A stretch of DNA of 64,000 nt, taken from contig NC_010830.1 of assembly GCF_000020565.1 (NCBI RefSeq), forward strand, positions 248,001-312,000, in the 5' to 3' direction. The position numbers and the translations under genes were made by a program. The DNA is from Candidatus Amoebophilus asiaticus 5a2 (GTDB lineage Bacteria; Bacteroidota; Bacteroidia; Cytophagales; Amoebophilaceae). Positions 40,241 to 49,675 of this stretch are shown here, piece after piece (the first letter of the stretch is position 1; every line of letters begins with the position of its first letter). Below the pieces are notes generated by a model that was not told the DNA's origin, did not search any database, and saw nothing but the letters and a program-made list of their open reading frames with translations.

Positions 40241-41455
40241 ATGCTCTACTATTTCTTTAAATATATAGATAGATTTTCTCACATACCTGGTATAGGTGTG
40301 TTTAAATATATTTCCTTTCGAGCGGCCAGTGCAGCTATACTTTCTTTGTGTATTAGCATTTTTTTAGGAAAACGCCTCATTATTTTTTTTAAAACAGCAC
40401 AGATTAAAGAAGGAATACGTGAGCTTGATTTAGCCGGACAATCGGAAAAAGCACATATCCCTACCATGGGGGGGATTATTATTATAGCAGCTACTGTAGT
40501 GCCTACCTTACTCTTTGCTAAACTAAAAAATGTTTATATCATGTTGCTACTAATATCCATTATATGGATGGGGCTAATAGGGTTCATAGACGATTATATA
40601 AAGGTTTTTAAACGTGATAAAAAAGGACTAGCAGGAAAATTTAAAATTGTTGGCCAAGTGGCTTTAGGCGTAATTGTAGGTATTACTCTTATTTTTAGAG
40701 ATGATGTGGTAATTAGAGAATTTGGTTCCAATATTACTGTAATAGAAAATGGACAAGTAACTATTAATGACTATAAGGATGTGAAAACTGTTAAGACAAC
40801 CATACCTTTCTTGAAAAATAATGAGTTAGATTATAGCAAGCTTATTCCTTGGCTAGATAGCAAGTACATGTGGATTGTTTATGTACTATTTATGATATTT
40901 ATTATAGCTGCTGTTTCTAATGGGGCTAATCTAACTGATGGGTTAGATGGCTTAACAGCAGGTACTTCTGCTATTATAGGCACTACCTTGGCTATTTTAG
41001 CATATGTTTCAGGAAATGTTATTTTTTCTAGGTATTTAAACATCATGTATATTCCTAATTTAGCCGAGCTAGCTATTTTCTGTACAGCGTTTGTGGGCGC
41101 TTGTGTGGGCTTTTTATGGTATAATACATACCCTGCTCAAATCTTTATGGGAGATACAGGTAGCTTAGCCATAGGAAGTGTTATTGCTGTACTGGCTATT
41201 GTTATTCGAAAAGAGTTGATGATTCCATTGCTTTGTGGTATATTCTTTATAGAAACTTTATCTGTTATTATACAAGTTGGCTATTTCAAATACACTAAAT
41301 ATAGATATGGAATAGGTAAAAGAATGTTTAAGATGGCTCCCTTGCATCATCATTTCCAAAAGTTAGGTTTTCACGAATCTAAAATTGTCACACGCTTTTG
41401 GATCGTTGGTATAGTACTTGCTATTCTTTCTTTAGTAACCTTAAAATTAAGATAA
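40241..41455 (+). CDS. mraY: Phospho-N-acetylmuramoyl-pentapeptide-transferase
   Basis: MraY makes lipid I by transferring phospho-MurNAc-pentapeptide to undecaprenyl phosphate in the inner membrane. The 404-residue protein has about ten transmembrane helices and family motifs: [26 protein letters not shown] (the catalytic Asp pair), [23 protein letters not shown] and the His-rich APLHHHFQ. The residue range 150-195 is a longer periplasmic loop, as in other Bacteroidota. It stands apart from the usual mur/dcw cluster, consistent with a rearranged genome. A -7-like TACCTTCG is at 40173. Confidence 0.96.
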   Translation: MLYYFFKYIDRFSHIPGIGVFKYISFRAASAAILSLCISIFLGKRLIIFFKTAQIKEGIRELDLAGQSEKAHIPTMGGIIIIAATVVPTLLFAKLKNVYIMLLLISIIWMGLIGFIDDYIKVFKRDKKGLAGKFKIVGQVALGVIVGITLIFRDDVVIREFGSNITVIENGQVTINDYKDVKTVKTTIPFLKNNELDYSKLIPWLDSKYMWIVYVLFMIFIIAAVSNGANLTDGLDGLTAGTSAIIGTTLAILAYVSGNVIFSRYLNIMYIPNLAELAIFCTAFVGACVGFLWYNTYPAQIFMGDTGSLAIGSVIAVLAIVIRKELMIPLLCGIFFIETLSVIIQVGYFKYTKYRYGIGKRMFKMAPLHHHFQKLGFHESKIVTRFWIVGIVLAILSLVTLKLR

Positions 41456-41852
41456 TTTAGCTAGCGAAATTTTTATTCTCCGCCCTAGGCAATTGGTAGG
41501 TTTACGTTCTTAAATAGAATTTATCTCAAAGTTCATAGGCTCGTAGCCTACCAAAAATATGCTTACATGTTTGGTCTTTATTGACCTATTTCTAAATAAC
41601 AGCTCAGCACACTATACATATACAATTATTTAAGCTATGTATAATGGTATATGCTATTGTTTAATATAGACAATACAACTGTCCTCGTGCCCGGTTTCAA
41701 ACAAAGCAACACATCTCATAATTATTTCTAACTTAGGCTTTTCTAAACTAATACACTGGGCCAAGCAGCATTATGCAAGCTTCAATATATATTTGCTATA
41801 AAATAGATTATTTACAATTTAATTCTAACCTTTTTATCAGTTGAGTTACTCC
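41456..41852. other. Gap between mraY and hisS
   Basis: 397 bases, no gene seen. A loose inverted repeat (TTGGTAGG and CCTACCAA, roughly 41491-41556) could be part of a terminator for mraY. Confidence 0.4.
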
Positions 41853-43229
41853 ATGCAGGAAAGACAAACACCTCAATTAGTTAAAGGCACACGTGATTTC
41901 AATGCCTTACAAGTTGCACAACGAAGCTATATATTTGATACAATTAGGCAGGTTTACCAAAAATATGGATTTTCACCTTTAGAAACTCCTGCCTTAGAAT
42001 ATGTATCTACGTTATTTGGACAGTATGGACAAGAGGGAGAACAGTTAGTATTTAGAGTACTGAATTCAGGGAATTTTTTAGGAGATACCCCCCAAGCTTT
42101 ATTAATAGACCAAAACTACAAAGAGGTACTTCCTAAGATTTCAGAAAAGGGACTTCGTTATGATTTAACCGTTCCTTTAATGCGCTATGTGGCTACCCAT
42201 TATCACGAGCTTACTTTGCCTTTTAGGCGTTATCAGATACAGCCAGTATGGCGAGCGGATCGCCCGCAAAAGGGAAGATATAGGGAATTTTACCAATGTG
42301 ATGCAGACGTAGTGGGTACCCCATCACTAATAGTTGAGGCAGAAATTCTGGCTATGGCTTATGAGGTTTTGCAAAGATTGGGTATCAATGATTTTATTAT
42401 ACATTTAAACCACAGATCTATTCTTAATGGAATTGCTTCACAAATTGGAGAGCTGGAGCGTGTAAATGAATTTTGTACTATTGTAGACAAATTAGATAAG
42501 GTTGGAAAGGATAAAGTAATTACAGAACTATTATCAAAAGGATTTTCTGAAGCTGGGTTAGAAAAATTTGATTTTATTTTTGATCTTCAAGGTGACAATA
42601 ATGCAAAATTAGATATTCTTAGCAACCACTTAGCACATGATAAAGTTGGTAGCAAGGGTTTACAAGAACTTAAAGAAATACTTCAGTATTTAGAGGCGCT
42701 AGGCATGACTCAAGTACCTATTAGTTTTGAGCCTAGTCTTGCTAGAGGACTTGCTTATTATACAGGTGCTGTTTTTGAAGTAAAATTACCAACTATCAAT
42801 ATAGGTAGTATAGCAGGAGGAGGGAGATATGATAACCTTGCTGAACACTTTGGCGTATCTAGCCTAACAGGTGTAGGCTTTTCTTTTGGAGTAGATAGGC
42901 TATACGTAGCAATGGAACAGTTAAATTTATTTCCTCAACAAGCTTACTTTAATACAAAAGTTATGGTAACTAACTTGGATGAAGAATCTGTTAAGGTAGC
43001 ATTAGATATTATAACACGGCTAAGAAATCATGATATACCAGCTGAGCTATATCCAGAAAAGGTAAAACTAAAAAAGCAACTTATGTATGCTAATAAAAAG
43101 GATATACCTTTTGTGTTAATTATTGGCGAGGAAGAGAGACAAGCTTCTAAGTTTACACTAAAAGATATGAGTACAGGTGATCAAGCATTCTATACGTTTG
43201 ATCAGCTTATAAATATTTTATCTAACTAG
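41853..43229 (+). CDS. hisS: Histidyl-tRNA synthetase
   Basis: Class II synthetase that charges tRNA-His. The 458-residue protein (ATG at 41853; a TTG four codons upstream is less likely) shows GTRDF near the N-terminus, motif 2 in FRRYQIQPVWRADRPQKGRYREFYQCDAD, the His-specific LARGLAYYTGAVFE and AGGGRYDNLAEHFG, and motif 3 GVGFSFGVDRLY. A C-terminal anticodon-binding domain follows from about residue 365. Normal length, single gene. Confidence 0.97.
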   Translation: MQERQTPQLVKGTRDFNALQVAQRSYIFDTIRQVYQKYGFSPLETPALEYVSTLFGQYGQEGEQLVFRVLNSGNFLGDTPQALLIDQNYKEVLPKISEKGLRYDLTVPLMRYVATHYHELTLPFRRYQIQPVWRADRPQKGRYREFYQCDADVVGTPSLIVEAEILAMAYEVLQRLGINDFIIHLNHRSILNGIASQIGELERVNEFCTIVDKLDKVGKDKVITELLSKGFSEAGLEKFDFIFDLQGDNNAKLDILSNHLAHDKVGSKGLQELKEILQYLEALGMTQVPISFEPSLARGLAYYTGAVFEVKLPTINIGSIAGGGRYDNLAEHFGVSSLTGVGFSFGVDRLYVAMEQLNLFPQQAYFNTKVMVTNLDEESVKVALDIITRLRNHDIPAELYPEKVKLKKQLMYANKKDIPFVLIIGEEERQASKFTLKDMSTGDQAFYTFDQLINILSN

Positions 43230-43313
43230 AATAAAGCCTTGTGGAAATAAAATTTATTAGGCTTTGGCTTACATTTTTTGAAATTTAGTTTGTTTTTAGG
43301 CAGAAATATACTT

Positions 43314-43352
43314 AATTGGTGTGTCCTTGTTAACAACAAGGTAAATTGGTGT
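43314..43352. promoter_or_regulatory. Dyad flanked by direct repeats upstream of the barrel gene
   Basis: CCTTGTT-AAC-AACAAGG (43325-43341) is a perfect 7-bp dyad, flanked at equal distances by two copies of AATTGGTGT (43314-43322 and 43344-43352). It lies 72 bases before the barrel gene. It could be an operator, or a terminator for hisS. Confidence 0.45.
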
Positions 43353-43423
43353 AAGGTTAAACGTTTTTATATCACAATTAGAGAGATTTAACTATTTATT
43401 CTTTTAATAAAAAAAATACATTT

Positions 43424-44626
43424 ATGGAAAATAGAAATAAATATTTATGGATTCTGGCCCTAGTTAGTTTAACATTTGGGTCAGCTACATTCAACAGCTA
43501 TGCACAAGTCAATGCTGAAAAGGTAAAAAAAGAAGAGCCAATTAGAATTTATGGGCATGCAAACATTGAAGCATCCCACAACATTCAACAAAAGTACTCA
43601 GAGGAATATAGTAGTTTTACACCCTCTTTAATTCCTATGACGAGCAACCAGAAAAAATTATCTAATGCTCTTATGTATGATGCGTCTTTAAAAATAGGAT
43701 TTGAGACAAAATTTTATATTGAAGAAAGGTTCTCAAAAGGTATTGCAGAATTTGTAGCAAGTAAAAACGATAGTCTATCCATTCATAGACTATATTTTGA
43801 AACTGAAAACTTTTCTCTTGGGTTAAAAGAAAATAACTTTTGTAACATAGCAACATTTGGTCCTGTTAAAGTTATTCAAGCTTCTTGGAAAAATAAATAT
43901 AAGAATAACTTTACATTTGCTATTGGTATTGAGGAAAACAAAACAGTTACATTATATCCTGAAAAAGCGAATAAATACAAGGGTATGACTAAAGACCAGC
44001 TTGAAGCTAAACCCTTTCAATCTAGAAGGAATTTCCCAGCAGCTAGTACTAATTTGCAATATGATTTTTCAGACAACTTTGGTTCTATAGCACTTAGTGG
44101 TATTGTAAGACCTATGAGCTTTTACGATAGTGGTAGCAAGGATCATAAGACTCCATTGCTACTTGGCTGGGGCGCTAATCTTGGTACCAAGCTAAAGTTA
44201 AGGCCTAAGGTTAATATATTAACTGCTAATATTCTATTTGGACAAGGGATAGGAAGCTACGTACATGATTTAAAAGAAATGGGAAAAGTAGAGGAAGCTG
44301 ATGCATATATAAAAAAAGGTACTGATAACGAAGTAAAAACTATTATGGTTGGTGGTGCACACGCATCTTTTGAACATCGTTGGTCCCCTGCTTTACACTT
44401 TAATATATGCGCTGGGGCAAACTATACTTTCAATCAAGATAAAAATGACAGGGAAGATGGGAAAGATGCGTACAAATTGGGCGTGTATGCTGGTGCTCAT
44501 GCAAAGTATTGGATAACCAAACGAGCTGCTGTCGGTGCTGAATATACATGGGGCGGAAGAAAAAATCTTGATGATAATTTTAAAAATGCTCATCATATAA
44601 AAGCTGTAGCTACATTTAAATTCTAG
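43424..44626 (+). CDS. Predicted outer-membrane beta-barrel protein (400 aa)
   Basis: No specific family recognised. A signal peptide ends near NSYAQ (residues 1-28). The mature part has alternating hydrophobic/aromatic strands, many Gly/Tyr/Phe residues and a C-terminal phenylalanine (AVATFKF), as in outer-membrane barrels. Segments such as GHANIEASHNIQQK, AVGAEYTWGG and HFNICAGANYTF look like membrane strands. It has its own terminator and possibly an operator upstream, so it is a separate transcription unit; an abundant envelope porin-like protein is a reasonable guess. Confidence 0.72.
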   Translation: MENRNKYLWILALVSLTFGSATFNSYAQVNAEKVKKEEPIRIYGHANIEASHNIQQKYSEEYSSFTPSLIPMTSNQKKLSNALMYDASLKIGFETKFYIEERFSKGIAEFVASKNDSLSIHRLYFETENFSLGLKENNFCNIATFGPVKVIQASWKNKYKNNFTFAIGIEENKTVTLYPEKANKYKGMTKDQLEAKPFQSRRNFPAASTNLQYDFSDNFGSIALSGIVRPMSFYDSGSKDHKTPLLLGWGANLGTKLKLRPKVNILTANILFGQGIGSYVHDLKEMGKVEEADAYIKKGTDNEVKTIMVGGAHASFEHRWSPALHFNICAGANYTFNQDKNDREDGKDAYKLGVYAGAHAKYWITKRAAVGAEYTWGGRKNLDDNFKNAHHIKAVATFKF

Positions 44627-44656
44627 TAACAATTTATATATTATAATTTTTTACAG

Positions 44657-44690
44657 AAATACCCAGGCTAAACAGTCTGGGTATTTTACT
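44657..44690 (+). terminator. Terminator of the barrel gene
   Basis: AAATACCCAG (44657-44666) pairs with CTGGGTATTT (44677-44686) around a 10-base loop, followed by TACTTTA. It starts 31 bases past the stop codon. Confidence 0.75.
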
Positions 44691-45108
44691 TTATAGCTTT
44701 TGTACTTGAATGCAAATTTGAGGGGATATTATTAGAAACCTTTTATCTCTTTCTTACTTATATAAGGCGAATTCTACTATATAGTGTTAATGTAGCTTCA
44801 ATTTAAACACTTATAGCTATATCAACTTAAATTGCATCTCTTCATTATTAACAGAAAGCACTCTATACGTTAAAGCTAGCTAAAAGAGTTTTAAGCCTAG
44901 TGGGCACTTTTAACCTATTGTTTACAGATGGTTTTACGAATGCGTATATATTGTATATGATAAGCTTATGATTTTTGTTATTGTTAAATCAGCATAGATA
45001 ATCGATTGTTTGTTTTGCCATCAGTAAGCTAGGCTACTATTCAGTTGTAGAAACTTGAGACTACTTGCTATACATTTTCCTTATTACTAGAACACTGCCT
45101 TATTAAAA
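44691..45108. other. Non-coding gap before the mobile cluster
   Basis: 418 AT-rich bases with no recognisable gene or repeat. Confidence 0.5.
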
Positions 45109-45110
45109 TA

Positions 45111-45187
45111 GGCTTCTTGCATAACCTCAAGAATCTTTGCATAAAAACCCATTCTATATAACTGTAAATAGAGTTATGCAAGAGGTC
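45111..45187. mobile_element. 77-bp mini-element with inverted ends
   Basis: The ends GGCTTCTTGCATAAC and GTTATGCAAGAGGTC are complementary except for two positions and TA stands outside each end. Nothing coding fits within. It resembles a deletion derivative of an unidentified IS; the IS481-family element next to it landed across its right boundary. Confidence 0.55.
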
Positions 45188-45191
45188 TAAT
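45186..45191 (+). repeat. Left 6-bp target duplication of the IS481-family element
   Basis: TCTAAT; repeated exactly at 46209-46214 on the other side of the element. Confidence 0.75.
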
Positions 45192-46208
45192 TGTTTGGTC
45201 CCTAACAATTATGGTTATATTAGCAAGGATATTATTAGTGATAAAAACCAAACACAAAACTATGGGACAATTACTACATAAATGCGCCCGACAACAGAGA
45301 AAACTCGTAGAGAAATACAGTTATCAAAACAGAGTATAGCTTCCCTTGCTAGGCGTTTTGGAGTTAATCGTAAGACAATAGCTAAATGGAAAAATAGGAC
45401 TTCTTGCCAAGATGTGCCTATGGGGCCTAAAGTAAAGCGTTCTAAGGTGTTAACTGAGCAAGAAGAGAAGGTTGTTATTGCTTTTAGAAAGCTTACAGGG
45501 TTACCCTTGGAGACTCGCTATACACTCTACAAGAAACCATACCTCACTTATCGCGTTCTACTTTGCATCGCTGCTTTCAGCGACACGGCTGCCCTAAGCT
45601 AGAGAAAGTGAAGCTTAACAACAAAGCAGCTAAGAAGCAGTTTAAAGCTTATCCTATCGGCTACTTCCATATAGATATAGCACAAGTGCAGACCGCCCAG
45701 GGTAAACTGTATTTGTTTGTGGCAATAGATAGGACTAGTAAGTCTTGTTATGCCCGCTTATATGCATTTGCTTCCATGTCAGCAGCCGTAGGCTTTCTTG
45801 AAGACCTGATAGCTTTTGTTCCTTATAAGATACATAAAATACTTACTGATAATGGTGTACAATTTACAAACAGGAAAGAAGGAGAATTAGCGCTCGAGCA
45901 TATGTTTGACCGCATTTGTGAGCAAGAAGGCATCGTTCACAGAAGAACGCAGCTGGCACATCCATGGACCAATGGCCAGGTAGAGCGCATGAACAGAACA
46001 ATCAAAGAGGCTACTGTGCAAAGCTATTATTATAGTAGCCATCAGCAGTTAGAGCGGCACTTAAATGACTTCTTGTTAGCTTATAATTTTGCTCGTAGAC
46101 TTAAGGCACTCAAGGGCAAAACTCCTTGGCAATTGATAGAAGAACAATGGCAAAAAAATCCTCACTTTTTTCACCAAAATATTATTACCTTCACTAAGGG
46201 ACTGAACA
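45192..46208 (+). mobile_element. IS481-family insertion sequence
   Basis: A 1017-bp element with ends TGTTTGGTCCCTAAC and, read inward from the other side, TGTTCAGTCCCTTAG. Exact 6-bp direct repeats TCTAAT flank it. The transposase on the plus strand is frameshifted. Boundaries are defined by both ITRs and the target duplication. Confidence 0.85.
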
Positions 46209-46213
46209 TCTAA
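45282..46213 (+). pseudogene. IS481-type transposase, frameshifted
   Basis: The first frame (45282 onward) holds the N-terminal HTH (SIASLARRFGVNRKTIAKWKNR). The second (to 46213) is the rve integrase domain with GYFHIDIAQVQ (Asp), KILTDNGVQFTNR (Asp) and NGQVERMNRTIKE (Glu). The frame changes near 45510-45520, where a one-base deletion appears to have occurred: shifting frame there restores the family-like run SLYTLQETIPHLSRSTLHRC. The stop codon is formed by the flanking TCTAAT duplication, beyond the element's end. Confidence 0.85.
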
Positions 46214-46214
46214 T
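46209..46214 (+). repeat. Right 6-bp target duplication of the IS481-family element
   Basis: TCTAAT, matching 45186-45191; it also supplies the transposase stop codon. Confidence 0.75.
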
Positions 46215-46628
46215 ATTATAACGTCCACAGTACTACAGTTATCTGATTCACTCCATATGTATATGTGCTTATCTTAAAAAGTAATCTGAGAACAATTATC
46301 CATAATAACCATTACAGTAAGCCATACTTATACATGTTATATATATGATGTTCCCATAACCTTAAATATATTAAACGGGTCAATGTTCACTTATATATAA
46401 CTTAACAAAGGACCTATTTATTAAGCCTACCAACAATAATTAACGTGTATCCAATAATAGATTTAAGCATACACACATATAATTCTATTACAGTCCTACT
46501 GCCCACAATAACATATATAAACTACTTGATTACTCCACTATGGCTTACATATTAAACTTCTTTTGAAGCTAACTCTAAAGTAGTTTTAGCAGCTTATCTA
46601 AACACAAGCAATACTATAAATTCTATTA
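46215..46628. other. Non-coding spacer between two insertion sequences
   Basis: 414 AT-rich bases, no gene or clear repeat seen. Confidence 0.5.
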
Positions 46629-46719
46629 GGGTGTGTTATCAATTGAGTCTATTCTATAAAGAAAAAAGTCCATAAATAATATAACTTGTCTTTTTTAACT
46701 ATAAAACTAGGATTTTGCT

Positions 46720-47375
46720 ATGCGACGTTGTGCATTAACAGACCATCAGTGGGAGAAGATAAAGGATTTATGAGCTGGGCGAGTGGAAACAGCAGGCCCG
46801 ACATCCAAAGATAACAGGCTTTTTGTAGATGGAGTGTTATATCGTTATCGAGCGGGTACATGCTGGCTTGATTTACCAGAGCGCTTTGGAGGCTTTAGAG
46901 TCATCCCATTTGCATCATTCAAGATGTAGCAAGAAAGGGGTATGGGAGAGCGTATTCGAAGCCTTATCAAAGGATGGAGATAATGCCTATCATATAATTA
47001 ATACTACCATCGTTAGGGCTCATCAACATAGAGCAGGAGCTAAAAAAAGTCATGATCAACAAGCAATCGGGCGTAGTGCATGGGGGTGAGTACGAAATTC
47101 ATGTACTTGCTGATGGTAAAGGTAGGCCCATTGCCTTTCACTTAACAGCTGGCAAGACGCATGATTTGCAAGGAGCCAATGCTTTGCTGGAAAGGGTAAA
47201 TGCTGGTATTTTATTGGCCGATAGGGCATATAATGCTAAAGAGCGTGTTGTAGATAAGCTAAAGGCTAACAATTGTTTAGCTGTGATACCACTCAAACCA
47301 AATGCTAGAGACAAGCCGAAATATGATAAGCAATTGTATAGAGCAAGGCACTTAATAGAGAACTTTTTTGCTTAC
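46720..47375 (+). pseudogene. IS5-like transposase, 5' part, multiply broken
   Basis: Translation begins MRRCALTDHQWEKIKDL, then hits a TGA and continues in the same frame as RLFVDGVLYRYRAGTCWLDL and PERFGGF before another frame change. The DDE part reads GVVHGGEYEIHVLADGKGRP, TAGKTHDLQGA and LLADRAYNAKE, to RARHLIENFFA, where the nested IS interrupts. Several stops and shifts make it non-functional. Confidence 0.85.
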
Positions 47376-47417
47376 ATAACCTAAGTTGCTAGTAATAGAT
47401 AAGGCAAAGAGTAAAAA

Positions 47418-47464
47418 ACCTCCGATCTTGTTTTTGTCTTAAACCAATAAATCGGAGGTCATTA
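47418..47464 (+). promoter_or_regulatory. Hairpin hiding the transposase ribosome-binding site
   Basis: ACCTCCGAT (47418-47426) pairs exactly with ATCGGAGGT (47451-47459). The second arm contains GGAGG, the ribosome-binding site five bases before the ATG at 47464. In a transcript reading in from outside, the stem would block translation. Such strong Shine-Dalgarno sequences are rare elsewhere in this window. Confidence 0.65.
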
Positions 47465-48288
47465 TGATTGAAAAATCAATAGCAATATACTCATTTATTG
47501 ATACTTTACTCAAGTATTTACATCATCAAGAAGATAAAAAAAGGAAGTTGTCGGATGCAGAAGTACTCACAACAGCTATCATCTCAGCCTTATACTTTGG
47601 CGGACATCTTGACAAAGCTCGATCGTTTATGCATTCCACTAAGCTTATCCCTAACATGCTCGATAAAAGTAGGTACAATCGCCGCTTGCATGCTATAGGA
47701 GAAGAGATAACTTCGCTCTTTTTAGAAATAGGCACTTTAATCAAGCAAGTAGCCACTTGTAAGGACTTTGTATTGGATTCATTTCCTGTGCCTGTGTGCG
47801 ATAACATACGTATTAGCAGATGTAAACTATTACAAAGTGAAGCTTACAGAGGCTACAAAGCCTCTATGCGCCGTTACTTTTATGGCATTAAAGTGCAGCT
47901 TATTACTACTGATTGTAGTATTCCGGTCGAATTCTCAATAGTAGCTGGCAGCCAAGCGGATGTAAAAGGATTGCACCAACTGCCCTTTTCTATGCCTGCT
48001 GGTAGTGCACTTTATGCTGACTCGGCTTATACTAACTACCATCTAGAAGATATGCTGGCTGATGATAGGATTAAGCTTTATTCTCAGCGTAAATCTAATG
48101 CTCATCGAAAGGATACGCCTTCTCTGGCTTATCTCAAAGAGCGCATGCGAAAAGTGATAGAGACCAGCATTAGTGGCATTAAAGGCCTTTTCTTAAAGAA
48201 GATTCATGCTGTTACCTTCCAAGGCTTTCTGATCAAAATACTCTTGTTCTTGCTAGCTTTTCAAATCAACAAAGCTTTTCTTATCTAG
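47464..48288 (+). CDS. IS982-family transposase
   Basis: A full-length 274-residue DDE transposase and the only uninterrupted single-frame one in the window. Family segments: RKLSDAEVLTTAIISALYFGG, VLDSFPVPVCDNIRI (Asp), FYGIKVQLITT, YADSAYTNYHLEDML (Asp) and a C-terminal VIETSISGIKGLF (Glu region). The start is set by the GGAGG site. A decayed relative is at 49676-50405. Confidence 0.9.
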   Translation: MIEKSIAIYSFIDTLLKYLHHQEDKKRKLSDAEVLTTAIISALYFGGHLDKARSFMHSTKLIPNMLDKSRYNRRLHAIGEEITSLFLEIGTLIKQVATCKDFVLDSFPVPVCDNIRISRCKLLQSEAYRGYKASMRRYFYGIKVQLITTDCSIPVEFSIVAGSQADVKGLHQLPFSMPAGSALYADSAYTNYHLEDMLADDRIKLYSQRKSNAHRKDTPSLAYLKERMRKVIETSISGIKGLFLKKIHAVTFQGFLIKILLFLLAFQINKAFLI

Positions 48289-48301
48289 CAACTTAGGTTA
48301 T

Positions 48302-48410
48302 TTAAGGCAATATAGAACTATAGCTACACGTTATGATAAGCTAGCGGCCAACTTTCTAGGAGGCATCTAGCTAGCTTCCATTATCATTTGGTCTATTTAA
48401 TGACACGGCC
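48302..48410 (+). pseudogene. IS5-like transposase, 3' fragment
   Basis: The sequence right of the nested IS continues the older transposase: LRQYRTIATRYDKLAANFLGG, then a TAG in place of a Tyr codon, then LASIIIWSI. It confirms that the IS982 element landed inside this gene. Confidence 0.8.
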
Positions 48411-49061
48411 TAAATATTGTATTAAAATATTATTATGGGTTATGGTAAAAGCTTATCCCCACAGGTATGATATAATCTACGCCATGTCCTTTAAGCATAT
48501 TAGTTTTAAAAGCAGACAACCACTACACTTCCCTACTAGGTTAAAGCGTATTTAAGTAACAATTATAAATTGCTGTAAAGCTAGTACTTACTTAGGCAAT
48601 TTAAAGCAGATTAGAAATAGTAGCTGAATCAAAAAGAAGAATTAAGACAACCTATAAAAAATATAAATACTGGCTTGTGGCTTCCAATATAGACTATATA
48701 ATACCTACAACTAGCTTGAACTTATATGTTAACCAGTGAAATAAAATAGTGTATAGAAGGACCTGATTGCAAAAATTTATTAAAAAAAAGCAAATTTTTA
48801 CAACTAAATGCTTACTTTTATAAGTACTAATATAGAACTTATAAAAGTAAGCAGAAGATTTCCAAAAAATTATATAAATATTTATAATAACATATTAAGT
48901 AAATTTTAAATTATATCTAACGAATGCAATTTAAGAAAAATTTACAGTTACGTAAAATATAAGTCATAAATGTTTTGCAAAAAAAATTAAAGTTAGATGT
49001 AATATTGAATAATTTTAATGAAAGTATATACTCGGATGTTTAAATTCCAGTTTTGTTTCTT
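48411..49061. other. Long AT-rich leader before the first HTH gene
   Basis: 651 bases, very AT-rich toward the gene, with no coding frame of note. It presumably carries the promoter of the HTH gene. Confidence 0.5.
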
Positions 49062-49466
49062 ATGAGTCATAGAGGCCAAATAATAGAAAAAATTATACGG
49101 AGAAGTGGTTATTCTATTACACGTCTAGCTAAGAAATTAGGTATAAGCCGTAATACTCTTTATAATAGATTCGAGAATGCAAATCTAGGCTACCGTTTTA
49201 TTATGGAAGTAGGGAATATAATTCACTATGACTTTACAATAGATTTTCCAGAAATGAAGGAAGAAATTGAATTAATGGGAGATACTCCTATTCGTTCTTT
49301 TGATAGAGAAACAGCTGAGCGCTGGAAAGCCGAAAGCAAGTATATTTTGTTACTTGAAAAGTATACTAAATTACTAGGTATGCTAGCTAAATTAGCTAAT
49401 GAGAATACTTTAACAACTCTCAAGAAAGAGATCTTAGATTTTATAGAAAAAGAAGAAAAACTGTAA
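49062..49466 (+). CDS. Small helix-turn-helix protein (134 aa), paralogue 1
   Basis: Residues 5-45 form a helix-turn-helix: IIRRSGYSITRLAKKLGIS then RNTLYNRFENANLGY, resembling the DNA-binding regions of Fis/transposase-type or Cro-like proteins. The remainder is a predicted two-helix region ending in a Glu/Lys-rich coiled coil. No other domain is recognised. The ATG at 49062 is used; a TTG three codons earlier is possible. A clear paralogue lies at 57597-58007. Likely a transcriptional regulator of unknown target; not part of an IS, as no ends surround it. Confidence 0.75.
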   Translation: MSHRGQIIEKIIRRSGYSITRLAKKLGISRNTLYNRFENANLGYRFIMEVGNIIHYDFTIDFPEMKEEIELMGDTPIRSFDRETAERWKAESKYILLLEKYTKLLGMLAKLANENTLTTLKKEILDFIEKEEKL

Positions 49467-49675
49467 TTGAAGTGTGCTCTATTTAATAGCTTTTTCTTTT
49501 ATCATTTCTATTAAGATTATAATCTCTGTATATTACAAAACAACATTCAGCCTGCATATTTAAGGTAAATAATAACCAAATAATTCACGTTGTCATTAAT
49601 AGTTAAGGGTAAAAAACAACCTTTAATTCTATAAAGAGTAAAAGCTATAAAACGAGGATTACTAGTTTTGAAAAT

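Larger units (their letters stand above)
47376..48301 (+). mobile_element. IS982-family insertion sequence, apparently intact
   Basis: A 926-bp element with perfect 17-bp inverted repeats (ATAACCTAAGTTGCTAG at 47376-47392 and complement at 48285-48301). It contains one intact transposase gene and sits inside the older IS5-like element. No clean target duplication is visible; TTA occurs on both sides. Confidence 0.88.
46629..48410 (+). mobile_element. IS5-like element split by a nested IS982 element
   Basis: Ends GGGTGTGTTATCAATT (46629) and, read inward from 48410, GGCCGTGTCATTAAAT are related inverted repeats, with TA outside each. Inner sequence encodes a decayed transposase in several pieces. 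The IS982-family element occupies 47376-48301. Without that insert the element would be about 860 bp. Confidence 0.75.
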
